From: Desulfohalovibrio reitneri
GTDB lineage: Bacteria > Desulfobacterota > Desulfovibrionia > Desulfovibrionales > Desulfovibrionaceae
Direction: 5' to 3'
Length of the DNA: 64,000 nt
Assembly: GCF_000711295.1 (NCBI RefSeq)
Contig: NZ_JOMJ01000003.1
Coordinates: 2,243,501-2,307,500 of the forward strand
The notes under the pieces were generated by a model. The model made no database searches, had not been told where the DNA came from, and saw only the letters and a list, made by a program, of their open reading frames with translations. Each line of letters opens with the position of its first letter. Positions within the stretch are counted from its first letter, which is position 1. Positions 43,149 through 52,260 of this stretch are shown in pieces. The position numbers and the translations under genes were made by a program.

Positions 43149-45085
43149 GCTTCCTCCGCGGCCGCGTCCGGCGATGTTTCCAGCACGCAGGACTCCTCGC
43201 GCATCTCGTACTCCCGCACCACCTCGGCCAGCTTGGCCTTGATGCCGCAGTGGTCGAAGGCCTCGGCCAGCCCGTACAGCTCCTCGAGCCGCTGGACCAG
43301 CCAGGTCCGCATGTCCTCGCGGGAGCCCAGGCCGTACCAGGAGTCGTCGGCCCGCAGCCGTAGAATCTTTTCGTGCCCTGTGGGCGTCACGTCCTCGCCC
43401 GCGGTGATGAGCTCCTCGAAGAGCTTTTCCCCCGGGCGCAGGCCGGTGTAGCGGATTTCCACGTCCCTGTCCGGGACCTTGCCGGCCAGGCGGATGAGGT
43501 CGCGGGCCATGTCCGCGATCTTCACCGGCTGGCCCATCTTCAGCAGAAAGATTTCCCCTTCCTCGCCCATGGTGGCCGCCTGCAGGATGAGCTGGGCCGC
43601 CTCGGAGATGGTCATGAAGTAGCGCGTCACGTCGGGGTGGGTCACGGTGACGGGGCCGCCCCGGCGTATCTGGTCCATGAACAGGGGGATGACCGAGCCG
43701 GAGGAGCCGATGACGTTGCCGAATCGCACGGACATGAAGCGGGTTCGGCCGCCGGTGAGGCTCTGCAACAGGAGTTCGGTGACCCGTTTGGACGCGCCCA
43801 TGACGTTGGTGGGGCGCACCGCCTTGTCGGTGGAGACCAGCACGAACCGCTCCGCCTGGAAGCGCACGGCCGTCTCCATGAGGCGGCGGGAGGCCTGGAT
43901 GTTGTTGTGCACCGCCTCCCAGGGATTGATCTCCATAAGCGGCACGTGCTTGTAGGCTGCGGCGTGGAAAACCACCTGCGGGGCGTGGGTGGCGAATACG
44001 CGGTCCAGCAGCCCCTGGTCCTGCACCTTGCCGAGCACGGGCACGTAGTCCTCAAAGCCCAGCTCGTGGTGCAACTCCATTTGCACGGTGTAGAGGTTGT
44101 ATTCCCCGGAATCCAGGAGGATCATTCGCGCCGGGCGGTAAGGGGCGATCTGGCGGCACAGCTCGGAGCCGATGGAGCCGCCGCAGCCGGTGACCAGCAC
44201 CACCTTGCCGGTCAGGCAGGAGGCGATGCGGTCGGTCTCCAGGGCCACGGGCTCGCGGCCGAGGAGGTCCTCCATGTTCACCTCGCGCAGGGAGCGCAGT
44301 GTGACCTCGCCGCCCAGCAGCTCGGAGTAGCCGGGCAGGGTGCGGAAGGGCAGGCCGGTCTCCTCGCAGGCGGCCACCACGCGGCGCATCTGCTCGCCGG
44401 TGGCCTGGGGCAGGGCGATGATGATCTCGTCAGCCTCCTCCTTTTCCGCCAGCAGGGGGAGGTCCCCGATTTCGCCCAGCACGGGCACGCCGTGCAGGCT
44501 GCGGCCCATCTTATCCGGGTCGTCGTCCACGAACCCGGCCACGGTGAGGCCAAGTTCCGGGTCGCGCGAGACCTGCCGCAGGAGCTGTTCCCCGGCGTCC
44601 CCCGCGCCCGCGATGAGGACGCGCCTGCCCGCTTCGCTGACCCGCGAGGAGAGGGCGGAGCGCAGGGCGGCGGTGAAGGAGCCGTGCTCGAAGGCGCGGC
44701 GAATGGCGATGCGCAGGCCGCCGGTGAAGACGATGGCCAGCATGGAGTCCAGCAGCAGCACCGAGCGGGAGTAGCCCTCGAAGCCCAGGATGAAGAGGGC
44801 GGCCGTGGCCAGCAGCACGGTGGCCAGCACCGCGGCCTTCACCAGCCGCCACAGCTCGTAGAAGCTGGTGTAGCGCCACATGCCCCGGTACAGGCCGAAG
44901 GCGAAGTAGACCGCCAGCTTGGCGCCTGTCACGAAGGGCAGGAAGGTGTAGAGTTGGTCGGCGTAGTAGGGGCTTAGGGAGAACTCGAAGCGGATGAGAT
45001 AGGCCAGGCTCAGGGCCGCGGAAAAGAGAACCGCGTCCGCCAGAAGCATGGCGTAGAAATTGGGGTTGCGAAGCTGCCTGTGCAT
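43145..45085 (-). CDS. CapD/WbpM-like UDP-sugar 4,6-dehydratase (membrane)
   Basis: A 646-aa protein with four predicted N-terminal helices (~10-125). It also has a CoA-binding-like middle Rossmann domain (VLIAGAGDAGEQLLRQV) and a C-terminal SDR domain with VTGCGGSIGSELCRQ, FHAAAYKHVPLME, STDKAVRPTNVMGASKR. In this class methionine replaces the usual tyrosine (VMGASK). Such proteins make UDP-4-keto-6-deoxy sugars for O-antigen, capsule or protein glycosylation. The start at MHRQLRNP was chosen: the helices start just after it and the 21 upstream codons look like shadow sequence. Confidence 0.92.
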   Translation of the reverse strand: MHRQLRNPNFYAMLLADAVLFSAALSLAYLIRFEFSLSPYYADQLYTFLPFVTGAKLAVYFAFGLYRGMWRYTSFYELWRLVKAAVLATVLLATAALFILGFEGYSRSVLLLDSMLAIVFTGGLRIAIRRAFEHGSFTAALRSALSSRVSEAGRRVLIAGAGDAGEQLLRQVSRDPELGLTVAGFVDDDPDKMGRSLHGVPVLGEIGDLPLLAEKEEADEIIIALPQATGEQMRRVVAACEETGLPFRTLPGYSELLGGEVTLRSLREVNMEDLLGREPVALETDRIASCLTGKVVLVTGCGGSIGSELCRQIAPYRPARMILLDSGEYNLYTVQMELHHELGFEDYVPVLGKVQDQGLLDRVFATHAPQVVFHAAAYKHVPLMEINPWEAVHNNIQASRRLMETAVRFQAERFVLVSTDKAVRPTNVMGASKRVTELLLQSLTGGRTRFMSVRFGNVIGSSGSVIPLFMDQIRRGGPVTVTHPDVTRYFMTISEAAQLILQAATMGEEGEIFLLKMGQPVKIADMARDLIRLAGKVPDRDVEIRYTGLRPGEKLFEELITAGEDVTPTGHEKILRLRADDSWYGLGSREDMRTWLVQRLEELYGLAEAFDHCGIKAKLAEVVREYEMREESCVLETSPDAAAEEA

Positions 45086-45259
45086 GGGTGTCCGGACCAC
45101 GGTGTGGTGAATCGGCCGGAAGGTACTCCCGGCGGCCTGGAAATGCAAATACGGTGTGCGGCCTCACCGCCGCTCGTCAGGGCTGAAGCGGGGGTATTCC
45201 ATGCCCGCCCCGGCTTGGGCGAGGGGAGGATGCCGTGGTTCCGGGGCGGGCGGAGGGGG

Positions 45260-45493
45260 TCAGGATTTTTCCAGGCGGTAGCCGAGTTCCTCGGCGATGT
45301 GGCGCAGGGCGGATTCGTCGCCCGTGGCCTTGATGACGGCCGCCAGATCGTCCACGCCGAGCTTGGCCCCCCTGTCGAAGGGGTTCAGCTCCCGCAGCAG
45401 GGTGGGGTAGGGCTTGCCTATGGACTGGGCTACCCGCTTGGCCAGTCCCTCTCTGGTGACGATCCGCTGGTGAAGGATTTCCGTGACGCGCAT
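45260..45493 (-). CDS. Small CII-like phage-type regulator
   Basis: A 77-aa protein beginning MRVTEILHQRIVTREGLAKR with a helix-turn-helix-like core (VAQSIGKPYPTLLRELNP) and a C-terminal helix. The order resembles small phage regulatory CII proteins that act as DNA-binding tetramers. GAGGGGG lies 6 nt before the ATG; 48 more upstream codons are open but would cover the promoter region. A good -35 box and a palindromic operator lie upstream (see 45571-45615). No other phage gene is nearby, so it may be a domesticated or isolated gene. Confidence 0.7.
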   Translation of the reverse strand: MRVTEILHQRIVTREGLAKRVAQSIGKPYPTLLRELNPFDRGAKLGVDDLAAVIKATGDESALRHIAEELGYRLEKS

Positions 45494-45570
45494 GCCAACC
45501 CCCTCGGTTGCGAGGCCCGTGTGCCGTCCCCCCATGGGCCGGGCCGGGCCGCTCTTCGCGCTAGCAAAGT

Positions 45571-45615
45571 TGAACAGTTGTTCATATGATTCACCAGGTC
45601 CTGGCCCAATGTCAA
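45571..45615 (-). promoter_or_regulatory. Promoter and GAAC-N4-GTTC palindrome of the CII-like gene
   Basis: On the minus strand, a perfect -35 box TTGACA (45610-45615) is followed after 18 nt by AATCAT (45586-45591). Right after the -10 lies the perfect palindrome TGAACAACTGTTCA (45571-45584, read on the minus strand), where a repressor would block transcription start. Its core is GAAC-N4-GTTC, the form of the Gram-positive-type LexA box; whether LexA of this organism uses it is unknown. The site is about 80 nt before the start codon. Confidence 0.65.
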
Positions 45616-45692
45616 CGGGCCTGCCGGGAAAATACATGAAAACCCCACCTTTTTACGAGGGGTGCGAGGGTCGTCTTGGGCTGACCGGCTGT

Positions 45693-46502
45693 TCACTGAA
45701 AAAGCAGCAGGGAGGCGGCCATGACGGCCATGCCCGCCACCAGGCCGTAGATGGAGAGGTGGTGCTCGCCGTACTCGCGGGCGGCGGGCAGCAGTTCGTC
45801 CAGGGAGATGAAGACCATGATGCCGGCCACCGAGGCGAAGAGCAGGCCGAACATGATGCCGTTCAGGAAAGGCATGAGCAGGAGGAAGCCAACGAGCGCC
45901 CCCAGGGGTTCGGAGAGGCCGGAGGCGAAGGACAGGAAGAAGGCGCGGCGGCGGCTGGAGGTGGCGTAGTAGATGGGCACGGACACGGCGATGCCCTCGG
46001 GAATGTTGTGGATGGCGATGGCCACGGCGATGGGCACGCCCAGGGAGGGGTCGTCCAGGGCGGCGATGAAGGTGGCCAGCCCCTCGGGAAAATTGTGGAT
46101 GGCGATGGCCAGGGCGGTGAACAAGCCGGTCTTGTAGAGCTTTTGGAAGCGGGCCCGCTCCGAAGGGTCGTCCATCTCCTCCACGCGATGGATTTCGTGG
46201 GGATTCTCGTAGGAGGGCACCAGCCGGTCGATGACCCCGGCCAGAAGCACGCCGCCGAAAAAGGCCGCGGCGGACAGCCAGGAGGCCGAGCCGCCGGGCA
46301 TGTCCCGCGCCAACGCCTCGGTTGCCTTGGGCATGATCTCCATGAAGGAGACGTAGAGCATGACTCCGGCGGAGAAGCCCAGGGCCGAGGCCAGGAACTT
46401 CTCGTTGTGGCGGCGGTTGAAAAAGGCCAGGGCGGAGCCCACTCCGGTGGACAGCCCGGCGAACAGGGTCAGGGCGAAGGCGAAGAGGACGTTGTCCGGC
46501 AT
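45693..46502 (-). CDS. zupT: ZIP-family divalent metal transporter (ZupT-like)
   Basis: A 269-aa membrane protein of the ZIP family with about eight helices. The metal-site motifs are [14 protein letters not shown] (helix 4) and [16 protein letters not shown] (helix 5), with a His/Glu/Asp loop ([13 protein letters not shown]) between helices 3 and 4. It imports zinc or other divalent ions. Start set at MPDNVLFAF; the ribosome site is weak. No TGCAAC palindrome was seen upstream, so it is probably not under the same control as znuA. It is divergent from the EamA pair. Confidence 0.9.
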   Translation of the reverse strand: MPDNVLFAFALTLFAGLSTGVGSALAFFNRRHNEKFLASALGFSAGVMLYVSFMEIMPKATEALARDMPGGSASWLSAAAFFGGVLLAGVIDRLVPSYENPHEIHRVEEMDDPSERARFQKLYKTGLFTALAIAIHNFPEGLATFIAALDDPSLGVPIAVAIAIHNIPEGIAVSVPIYYATSSRRRAFFLSFASGLSEPLGALVGFLLLMPFLNGIMFGLLFASVAGIMVFISLDELLPAAREYGEHHLSIYGLVAGMAVMAASLLLFQ

Positions 46503-46616
46503 GGCGGCCAGTCTAACGCACCGGACCGCTCTTGGGGAGGGGAATTCCGGACGGGCTTGCCAGGACTGGGCGGATGGGGAAAGCTGACCCCTTTCCATCT
46601 CTCTCAGGGAGGCGGC

Positions 46617-47504
46617 ATGACCGATCAGGGCAAGGGGGTGTTGCTGGCCTTCACCGGCATCCTCGTCCTCAGCCCGGACAGCCTGCTGGTGCGCCTGCTG
46701 GACGCGCCGCAGTGGGATCTGCAGCTGTGGCGCGGGCTGGGGCAGACCGTGGGCATGGGCGCGGGCATGGCCGCGCTGTACGGCTCCGGGCTGCTCGGGG
46801 CAATGCGCGCCATGGGCCGCTGGGGGCTGGTCATGGCCCTGGCCCAGGCCGCGGCCTCCATCCTTTTCGTGGCGGCCATCTACCTGACCACCGTGGCCAA
46901 CGTGCTGGCCCTCATCTCCTCGGCCCCGCTTTTCAGCGCCCTGCTCAGCCGCTTCGCCCTGGGGGAGCGGCTGCCCAGGCGCACCTGGTGGGCCTGCGCG
47001 CTGGGCATGGCCGCCATCGCGGTCATCGTGGGCGGCGACGCCGGCGGGGAGGGCTCCCACCTGGCCGGGGACCTGCTGGCCCTGGCCCAGGCCCTCTGCC
47101 TGGCCTGCGCCTTCACCCTGGTGCGCAAGCGGGCGGCCGTGAACATGCTGCCCTGCTTCATCCTCTCCGGACTGCTCATCGCCGGGTTCTCCCTGGCCCA
47201 GGGCGGCTGGGTGGCCGCGCCCCCGGACAAGCTCCCCCTGTTCCTGCTGCTCTGTCTCGGGGTGCTGCCCGCGGCCTACACCCTGCTTTTCCTGGCCCCG
47301 CGCTACATTCCCTCGCCCGAGGTCAACCTCATCATGCTTCTGGAGATGGTGCTGGGGCCGCTGCTGGTCTGGTGGGCGGTGGATGAGTCCGTGCCCCCGG
47401 CCACTCTGGCGGGCGGTTCCGTCCTCTTCGCCGTGCTGGCGGTGCACTCCTGGCTGGGGCTGCGGCAGGCTCGGGCGGCCCGGCGGCTGGCCGGCCCGGA
47501 CTGA
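46617..47504 (+). CDS. EamA/DMT-family transporter (first of a tandem pair)
   Basis: A 295-aa, ten-helix permease with two EamA repeats. Typical features are [36 protein letters not shown] and the second-half [29 protein letters not shown] sits 4 nt before the ATG. The substrate of such drug/metabolite transporters is not readable. It is followed 77 nt later by a close paralogue in the same orientation. Confidence 0.9.
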   Translation: MTDQGKGVLLAFTGILVLSPDSLLVRLLDAPQWDLQLWRGLGQTVGMGAGMAALYGSGLLGAMRAMGRWGLVMALAQAAASILFVAAIYLTTVANVLALISSAPLFSALLSRFALGERLPRRTWWACALGMAAIAVIVGGDAGGEGSHLAGDLLALAQALCLACAFTLVRKRAAVNMLPCFILSGLLIAGFSLAQGGWVAAPPDKLPLFLLLCLGVLPAAYTLLFLAPRYIPSPEVNLIMLLEMVLGPLLVWWAVDESVPPATLAGGSVLFAVLAVHSWLGLRQARAARRLAGPD

Positions 47505-47581
47505 CGGTGCGGTATGTCCCGGGGGGTTGCCAGACGCGCCGGGATGGGGGAAGGTCCCTCCTCTTCGCGCAAGGAGGCGAC

Positions 47582-48475
47582 ATGACCGATCAGGGCAAGG
47601 GAATGCTGCTGGCCTTCGCCGGCATATTGGTGCTCAGCCCGGACACGCTGTTGGTGCGGCTTTTGGACATGCCGCAGTGGGATTTGCAGGTCTGGCGGGG
47701 TTTGGGTCAGTGCGGCGGCATCGGCCTGGGCGTGGCCGCGGTGTACGGCGCGTCCACCTTCGCCGTGTTCCGGGCCGTGGGGCGCTGGGGGTTGTTGGCC
47801 TCGGTGGCCCAGGGCGCGGCCTCCATCCTTTTCGTCAACGCCCTCTACCTGACCAGCGTGGCCAACGTGCTGGCCCTCATTTCCACCGCGCCGCTGTTCG
47901 GCGCGCTCATGAGCCGCTTTCTGCTGGGCGAGCGGCTGGCCGCCCGCACCTGGGGGGCCTGCCTGCTGGGCATGGCCGCCATCGGAATCATCGTGGGCGG
48001 CGACGTGGGCGGTGAAGGCTCGCACCTGGCCGGGGACCTGGTGGCACTGGCCCAGGCGGCCTGCATGGCCGGGGCCTTCGTGCTGGTGCGCAAGCGGGCG
48101 GAGGTGAACATGCTGCCCTGCATGGTCATCTCCGGCGCGTTGGTGGCCCTGTTCTCCATGGCCCAGGGCGGCGGCGTGGTGGTGCCCGTGGACAAGCTGC
48201 CCCTGCTCGTCCTGCTCTGCTTCGGGGTGCTGGCCGTCTCCTTCGGCATGCTCTTTCTGGCCCCGCGCTACATTCCCTCGCCCGAGGTCAACCTCATCAT
48301 GCTGCTGGAAATGGTGCTGGGACCGCTGCTGGTCTGGTGGGTGGTGGGCGAGACCGTGCCCCCGGCCACCATGATCGGCGGGGGGCTGCTCTTCGCCACC
48401 CTGGCCTTCCACTCCTGGCTGGGGCTGCACTCGGTGCGGCGGGCCAGGCGGCTGGCCCGGGCGGCGGGAGGCTAG
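47582..48475 (+). CDS. EamA/DMT-family transporter (second of a tandem pair)
   Basis: A 297-aa paralogue of the preceding permease: the first residues differ little ([20 protein letters not shown] vs [20 protein letters not shown]) and the [24 protein letters not shown] block is identical. AAGGAGG precedes the ATG. Clear tandem duplication; both frames are intact, so the copies either formed a heterodimer-like pair or diverged in substrate. Its end abuts that of the convergent 52-aa gene (4-nt overlap). Confidence 0.9.
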   Translation: MTDQGKGMLLAFAGILVLSPDTLLVRLLDMPQWDLQVWRGLGQCGGIGLGVAAVYGASTFAVFRAVGRWGLLASVAQGAASILFVNALYLTSVANVLALISTAPLFGALMSRFLLGERLAARTWGACLLGMAAIGIIVGGDVGGEGSHLAGDLVALAQAACMAGAFVLVRKRAEVNMLPCMVISGALVALFSMAQGGGVVVPVDKLPLLVLLCFGVLAVSFGMLFLAPRYIPSPEVNLIMLLEMVLGPLLVWWVVGETVPPATMIGGGLLFATLAFHSWLGLHSVRRARRLARAAGG

Positions 48476-48630
48476 AAGGCCCCCAGCGCCTCCAGGGCGG
48501 CGAACAGGCCGCAAGAGGCCAGGAACAACCCCGCCATCATCAGCCACATGCGGCGCATGCCCGGGTCGCGCAGGAACTCGCGCAAGGCGGAGCGGCCCTC
48601 GCGCGGCCGGGATTCGTTGTCGCCGCTCAT
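48472..48630 (-). CDS. 52-aa single-helix membrane peptide
   Basis: A short protein with a charged N-terminus (MSGDNESRPREGRSALREFL) and one hydrophobic helix (MWLMMAGLFLASCGLFAALEAL). Its ATG overlaps the SDR stop (ATGA), which supports real, coupled translation. No family recognised. It may tether the SDR enzyme to the membrane or be an unrelated small membrane protein. Confidence 0.6.
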   Translation of the reverse strand: MSGDNESRPREGRSALREFLRDPGMRRMWLMMAGLFLASCGLFAALEALGAF

Positions 48631-49421
48631 GGCAGAATGGACCGCACCGTGCCGCCGTCCGCGCGGATGGCTCCGCCCGTGGTGGCCGAGGCCAGCGGCG
48701 AGCAGAGGTAGACGATCATGGAGGCGATCTCCTCGGGCCGGGTGAAGCGCTGGAGGATGGAGGTGGGCCGGGCCTCCTCGAAAAAGACCTCCTCCTTGAA
48801 CTCCTCCACGTCCATGTCCTCTCCCTCGGCCAGCTCGGTAACGAAGCCGCCCACGCCCTCGGACCAAGTGGGGCCGGGCAGCACCGAGTTGACGGTGACG
48901 TCCGTTCCCGTGGCCAGTTGGGCCAGGCCGCGCGCGATGGACAGATACGCGGTCTTGGTCATGCCGTAGTGGATCATCTCCTCGGGAATGTTCACCGCGC
49001 TCTCCGAGGAGAGAAAGACGATCCGCCCCCAGCCGCGCTCCAGCATGGCGGGCATGAAGGCGCGGGCCAGCCGCACTCCGCTCATGACGTTGGTCCGGAA
49101 GAAGCGTTCCCAGTCCTCGTCCGGGATGTCGAAGAAGTCCTTGGGCTCGAAGATGCCCATGTTGTTGACCAGGATGTCCGGCCGCCCCAGCGCCTTGACG
49201 TGGCTGACGAAATCCGCGCACCCCTCGGCCGTGGACAGGTCCGCGGGCACGCCACTGGCGTGCTTGCCGAAGGATGTCAGCGCCTGGTCCACGCTCTCGC
49301 GGGAGCGGCCGTTGATGACCACCCGCGCGCCCTCCTGGTCCAGAAGCCTGGCCGTGGCCAGGCCGATGCCCTTGGTGGAGCCGGTGACCACCGCCAGCTT
49401 GCCTTGCAGTCGCAGATCCAT
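48627..49421 (-). CDS. Short-chain dehydrogenase/reductase
   Basis: A 264-aa classical SDR: cofactor motif VVTGSTKGIGLATA (~12-24), NNMGIF for the structural Asn-Asn-x-Gly, catalytic Ser in FLSSESAVN and YGMTK (Tyr-x3-Lys). The C-terminal part has LCSPLASATTGGAIRADGG. An acidic insert (~200-220, ELAEGEDMDVEEFKEEVFFEE) is longer than usual and may shape the substrate pocket. The substrate is unknown. It is followed by the coupled 52-aa peptide. Confidence 0.9.
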   Translation of the reverse strand: MDLRLQGKLAVVTGSTKGIGLATARLLDQEGARVVINGRSRESVDQALTSFGKHASGVPADLSTAEGCADFVSHVKALGRPDILVNNMGIFEPKDFFDIPDEDWERFFRTNVMSGVRLARAFMPAMLERGWGRIVFLSSESAVNIPEEMIHYGMTKTAYLSIARGLAQLATGTDVTVNSVLPGPTWSEGVGGFVTELAEGEDMDVEEFKEEVFFEEARPTSILQRFTRPEEIASMIVYLCSPLASATTGGAIRADGGTVRSILP

Positions 49422-49549
49422 GCGCCCTCCGTGGGTTTTCCCGACAGCCTACCAGATTCAATCCGCCCGCGCACCCGCCCCAAGGGCGGAAAGGGGAGGG
49501 GCGGGAAATATCATTGCCCGGTGCGTGCGGGAGTGCGTAGCGGTCGGGT

Positions 49550-51181
49550 ATGCGCGATCTGGTTTCCCGCCATCCCCTGACCGGCTGCTCCACCTGCTCG
49601 GCCAACGTGCTCCTGGACATCGCCACGAGCATCGTGGTGGGCCTGGAGTCGGAAAAGGCCGTGGAACTGACCGTGGACCGTCTCGCCGGTGCCTTTCCCG
49701 CCTACAGGGCGGCCTACTCGGTGGTGGACGAGGCGGGCAAGCTGCGGCCGCTGTATTCCAGCGGCCCGCAAGGCATGCCCGACCTGGCCGGGCAGGATAC
49801 CGACCTGTCGGCCGCGCCCGACTACCTGGACGCCCTGCGCAACAACGCCGTGGTGCTTATCGGCGACGTGGAGAACGAGCCCATGGTGGCCCCGCTGCGG
49901 CATGCCACCAGGAAAGGCGGCATACGGGCCATGGTGGACGCCCCCCTCTACCATTCTGCGGACAAGCTGGGCCTGCTCAGCCTGGACTCCGCCGAGCCAG
50001 CGTCATTTGCGCGCGAGGAGGTCCGCACCCTGGAGCTGGCCGCGGAGCTGCTGGCCTTGGCCCTGCGGCAGCAGTCGCTGCGGCGCGGTCTGGCCGAGGA
50101 GCGCAAGCGGTCCCGGGAAGTCTCCACCTACCTGACCGCCCTGTTCGAGAACATGCAGGACGGGATATTCGTCTACGACAACCGGGGCGGCCTGGTGGAC
50201 GTCAACGAGGCGGGCTGCGCCATGCACGGCTACACCTGCGAGGAACTGCTGGCCATGGAGCCCTCGGACTTCATCCACCCGGACAGCGGCAACCTTTTCG
50301 AGGAATTTCGCGAGACCGTGCTGCGGGGCGAGGTGTTCCGCGACAAGGGCGTGGGCGGGCGCAAGGACGGAGGTGTTTTTCAGGCCGACGTGCGGGGCGG
50401 CTCCATGGAGGTGGACGGGCAGACTTATCTCATAGCCACCGTGCGCGACATCACCGCCCAGGTGCGGCTGGAGCGGGAGCTGGAGCGCCGCAACCAGGAG
50501 CTTGTGCGCTCCAACCGCGAACTGGACGAGTTCGCCTACGTGGCCTCGCACGACCTGGCCGAGCCCCTGCGCAAGATCGCCGGGTTCGGCGACATTCTGC
50601 TGGACGAGACCGGCTTGAGCGGTGAGGGGCGGCAAGCCGTGGAGATCATGCACTCGGCCGTGGACCGCATGCAGGGCATGCTCTCCTCCCTTTTGGAGTT
50701 GTCGCGGGTGTCCACCCGGCGGCGGGTGCATCAGGCGGTCGACTCCGCCGGGATTCTGGCCGAGGCCCTGGAGGACCTCTCGCTGACAGTGGAGGAGGCC
50801 GGAGCCGAGATCGCCGTCTCCCCCTTGCCCCTGGTGGAGGCGGACCCGGACCAGCTGCGGCGGCTCTTCCAGAACTTGGTGGGCAACGCCTTGAAATACC
50901 GGCGGGAGGACGCTCCCATGCGGGTGAAAGTAAGCGCCGGGGAGTCCGACGGCCGGGCCGTGTTCACTGTTTCGGACACCGGCCTGGGCTTCCCCCAGGA
51001 TCGGGCGGAGCGCATTCTGCTGCCCTTCATGCGGCTGCATGGCAGCGAGAAAGAAGGCACGGGCATGGGGCTGGCCATCTGCCGCCGCATCGTGCAACGG
51101 CACGGCGGCGACCTGCGCGCGGAAGGCGTGGAGGGCGAGGGGGCGGCCTTTATCTTCGATCTGCCCCTGGCCCGCGGCTAG
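49550..51181 (+). CDS. Sensor histidine kinase (GAF, PAS, HisKA, HATPase)
   Basis: A 543-aa soluble kinase. A GAF-like domain (~20-180) is followed by a PAS domain (~205-320: FENMQDGIFVYDNRGGLVDVNEAG). HisKA follows with VASHDLAEPLRKIAGFGD, the phytochrome-kinase type H-box. HATPase_c has FQNLVGNALKYRRED, FTVSDTGLGFP and GTGMGLAICRRI. No response regulator is adjacent. The ribosome site is weak, and the first residues carry a CSTCS motif (~13-17) of unclear role. Its stop overlaps the convergent ATP-grasp gene by 4 nt. Confidence 0.88.
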   Translation: MRDLVSRHPLTGCSTCSANVLLDIATSIVVGLESEKAVELTVDRLAGAFPAYRAAYSVVDEAGKLRPLYSSGPQGMPDLAGQDTDLSAAPDYLDALRNNAVVLIGDVENEPMVAPLRHATRKGGIRAMVDAPLYHSADKLGLLSLDSAEPASFAREEVRTLELAAELLALALRQQSLRRGLAEERKRSREVSTYLTALFENMQDGIFVYDNRGGLVDVNEAGCAMHGYTCEELLAMEPSDFIHPDSGNLFEEFRETVLRGEVFRDKGVGGRKDGGVFQADVRGGSMEVDGQTYLIATVRDITAQVRLERELERRNQELVRSNRELDEFAYVASHDLAEPLRKIAGFGDILLDETGLSGEGRQAVEIMHSAVDRMQGMLSSLLELSRVSTRRRVHQAVDSAGILAEALEDLSLTVEEAGAEIAVSPLPLVEADPDQLRRLFQNLVGNALKYRREDAPMRVKVSAGESDGRAVFTVSDTGLGFPQDRAERILLPFMRLHGSEKEGTGMGLAICRRIVQRHGGDLRAEGVEGEGAAFIFDLPLARG

Positions 51182-52260
51182 CGGGTGGGCGGGCAGGTCG
51201 GACGGCCGCGCAGGGCGGAGAAGATTCCCCGGAGGGACGGCAGCAGGGGAGGCGCCCGGAACCCCCGGTCGCGGTTGGCAGCGCCAATCTCCCAGGCCAG
51301 GGACCACTGGCGGCACAGGTCGCGCCAAGCGCGCGGCAGGCTCATGTCCGGGTCCCAGACGTGGGTGGCCTCGCTGCCCAAAGCGTTGATCTCCACCACT
51401 TCCAGGTTTTCTCCCCGCGCCAGGGATTCCCGGTCAGGGGCGCGCACATCCACCCGCCCGAAGTGGAACTCCTCCATGGAGGAGCAGATCCCTTCCACCG
51501 CGAGCAGAAGCTCCGGGGTGGCCAGGTCGGCCGCGTCGCGAAAGACCGCGCCCCGGCAGTGGTTCCCCGCGAAGACCAGGGGGACGCGCTCTCCCTCGCC
51601 CGGCACGTCGTCAAGGCGGCCGGCGAAGCGTTCCAGGTAGATGGGCCCGGCGGCCTTGAAGCGCGGGTGGGCGCGGATGAGGGTTTCCAGGGTGTCCCGG
51701 CCGTCCCCGGTGACGCAGGGAAACTCCTTGCCGGTGATGGAGAGAAGGTAGCCGCGCTCAGCGCCCGGGGGACGGGCCCAGAAAACCCCGGCCTCCCCGG
51801 GGTGGCTGGAGAGGCGCTGCAGCAGCAGCCCCCGGCCCGGCTCCCCGGGAAAGTCCCCGAGGTAGTCCGCCAGTTCGGTCTCGCTGGCCACGGGCCGCAC
51901 ACCTGCCCCGCGTTCGCCCACGTCCGGCTTGGCCACCACCGGGAAGTCGAGCCCGGCCAAGTCCATGGCCGCCAGGCAGCGGTCCAGCCGCCGGGTCGGT
52001 GAGGCGTCGGGCAGGTCCACCAGGGCGTAGGGCAGCAGCAGCTTTCTGGCCTCGCCGCGCACCATGTCCAGGATGGCCGCCTTGCTCTCGCCCACCAGCC
52101 CGCCCAGGGGCGTCACCAGGGGGTCGGCCAGGGCGGGCAGGGTGGCTCCCCGGTGGCGCAGGGCCAGCAGGCAGCACCAGGCAGCCACCGGTGCGTAGAA
52201 CAGCCACGGCGGCCAGAACTCGAAGAGGGAGGCGGTGCGTCCGGGCTTATTCGCCGCCAA
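51178..52260 (-). CDS. Membrane-anchored ATP-grasp ligase-like protein
   Basis: A 360-aa protein with an N-terminal hydrophobic segment (~13-35, WPPWLFYAPVAAWCCLLAL), so it is likely membrane-anchored. The rest has ATP-grasp features: VVAKPDVGERGAGVRPV (lysine and glycine-rich loop), a later FGRVDVRAPD and the metal-binding end VVEINALGSEATHVWD. Family members join a carboxylate to an amine or thiol; the substrate is unknown. Its start overlaps the end of the DedA gene by 14 nt, so the two are coupled, and a role in a lipid or envelope pathway is suggested. Confidence 0.8.
   Translation of the reverse strand: MAANKPGRTASLFEFWPPWLFYAPVAAWCCLLALRHRGATLPALADPLVTPLGGLVGESKAAILDMVRGEARKLLLPYALVDLPDASPTRRLDRCLAAMDLAGLDFPVVAKPDVGERGAGVRPVASETELADYLGDFPGEPGRGLLLQRLSSHPGEAGVFWARPPGAERGYLLSITGKEFPCVTGDGRDTLETLIRAHPRFKAAGPIYLERFAGRLDDVPGEGERVPLVFAGNHCRGAVFRDAADLATPELLLAVEGICSSMEEFHFGRVDVRAPDRESLARGENLEVVEINALGSEATHVWDPDMSLPRAWRDLCRQWSLAWEIGAANRDRGFRAPPLLPSLRGIFSALRGRPTCPPTR

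Noticed and set aside
45201-45249. Inverted repeat GCCCGCCCCGG / CCGGGGCGGGC after the CII-like gene
   Set aside because: The loop is about 27 nt and no T-run follows on the minus strand, so it was not called a terminator.
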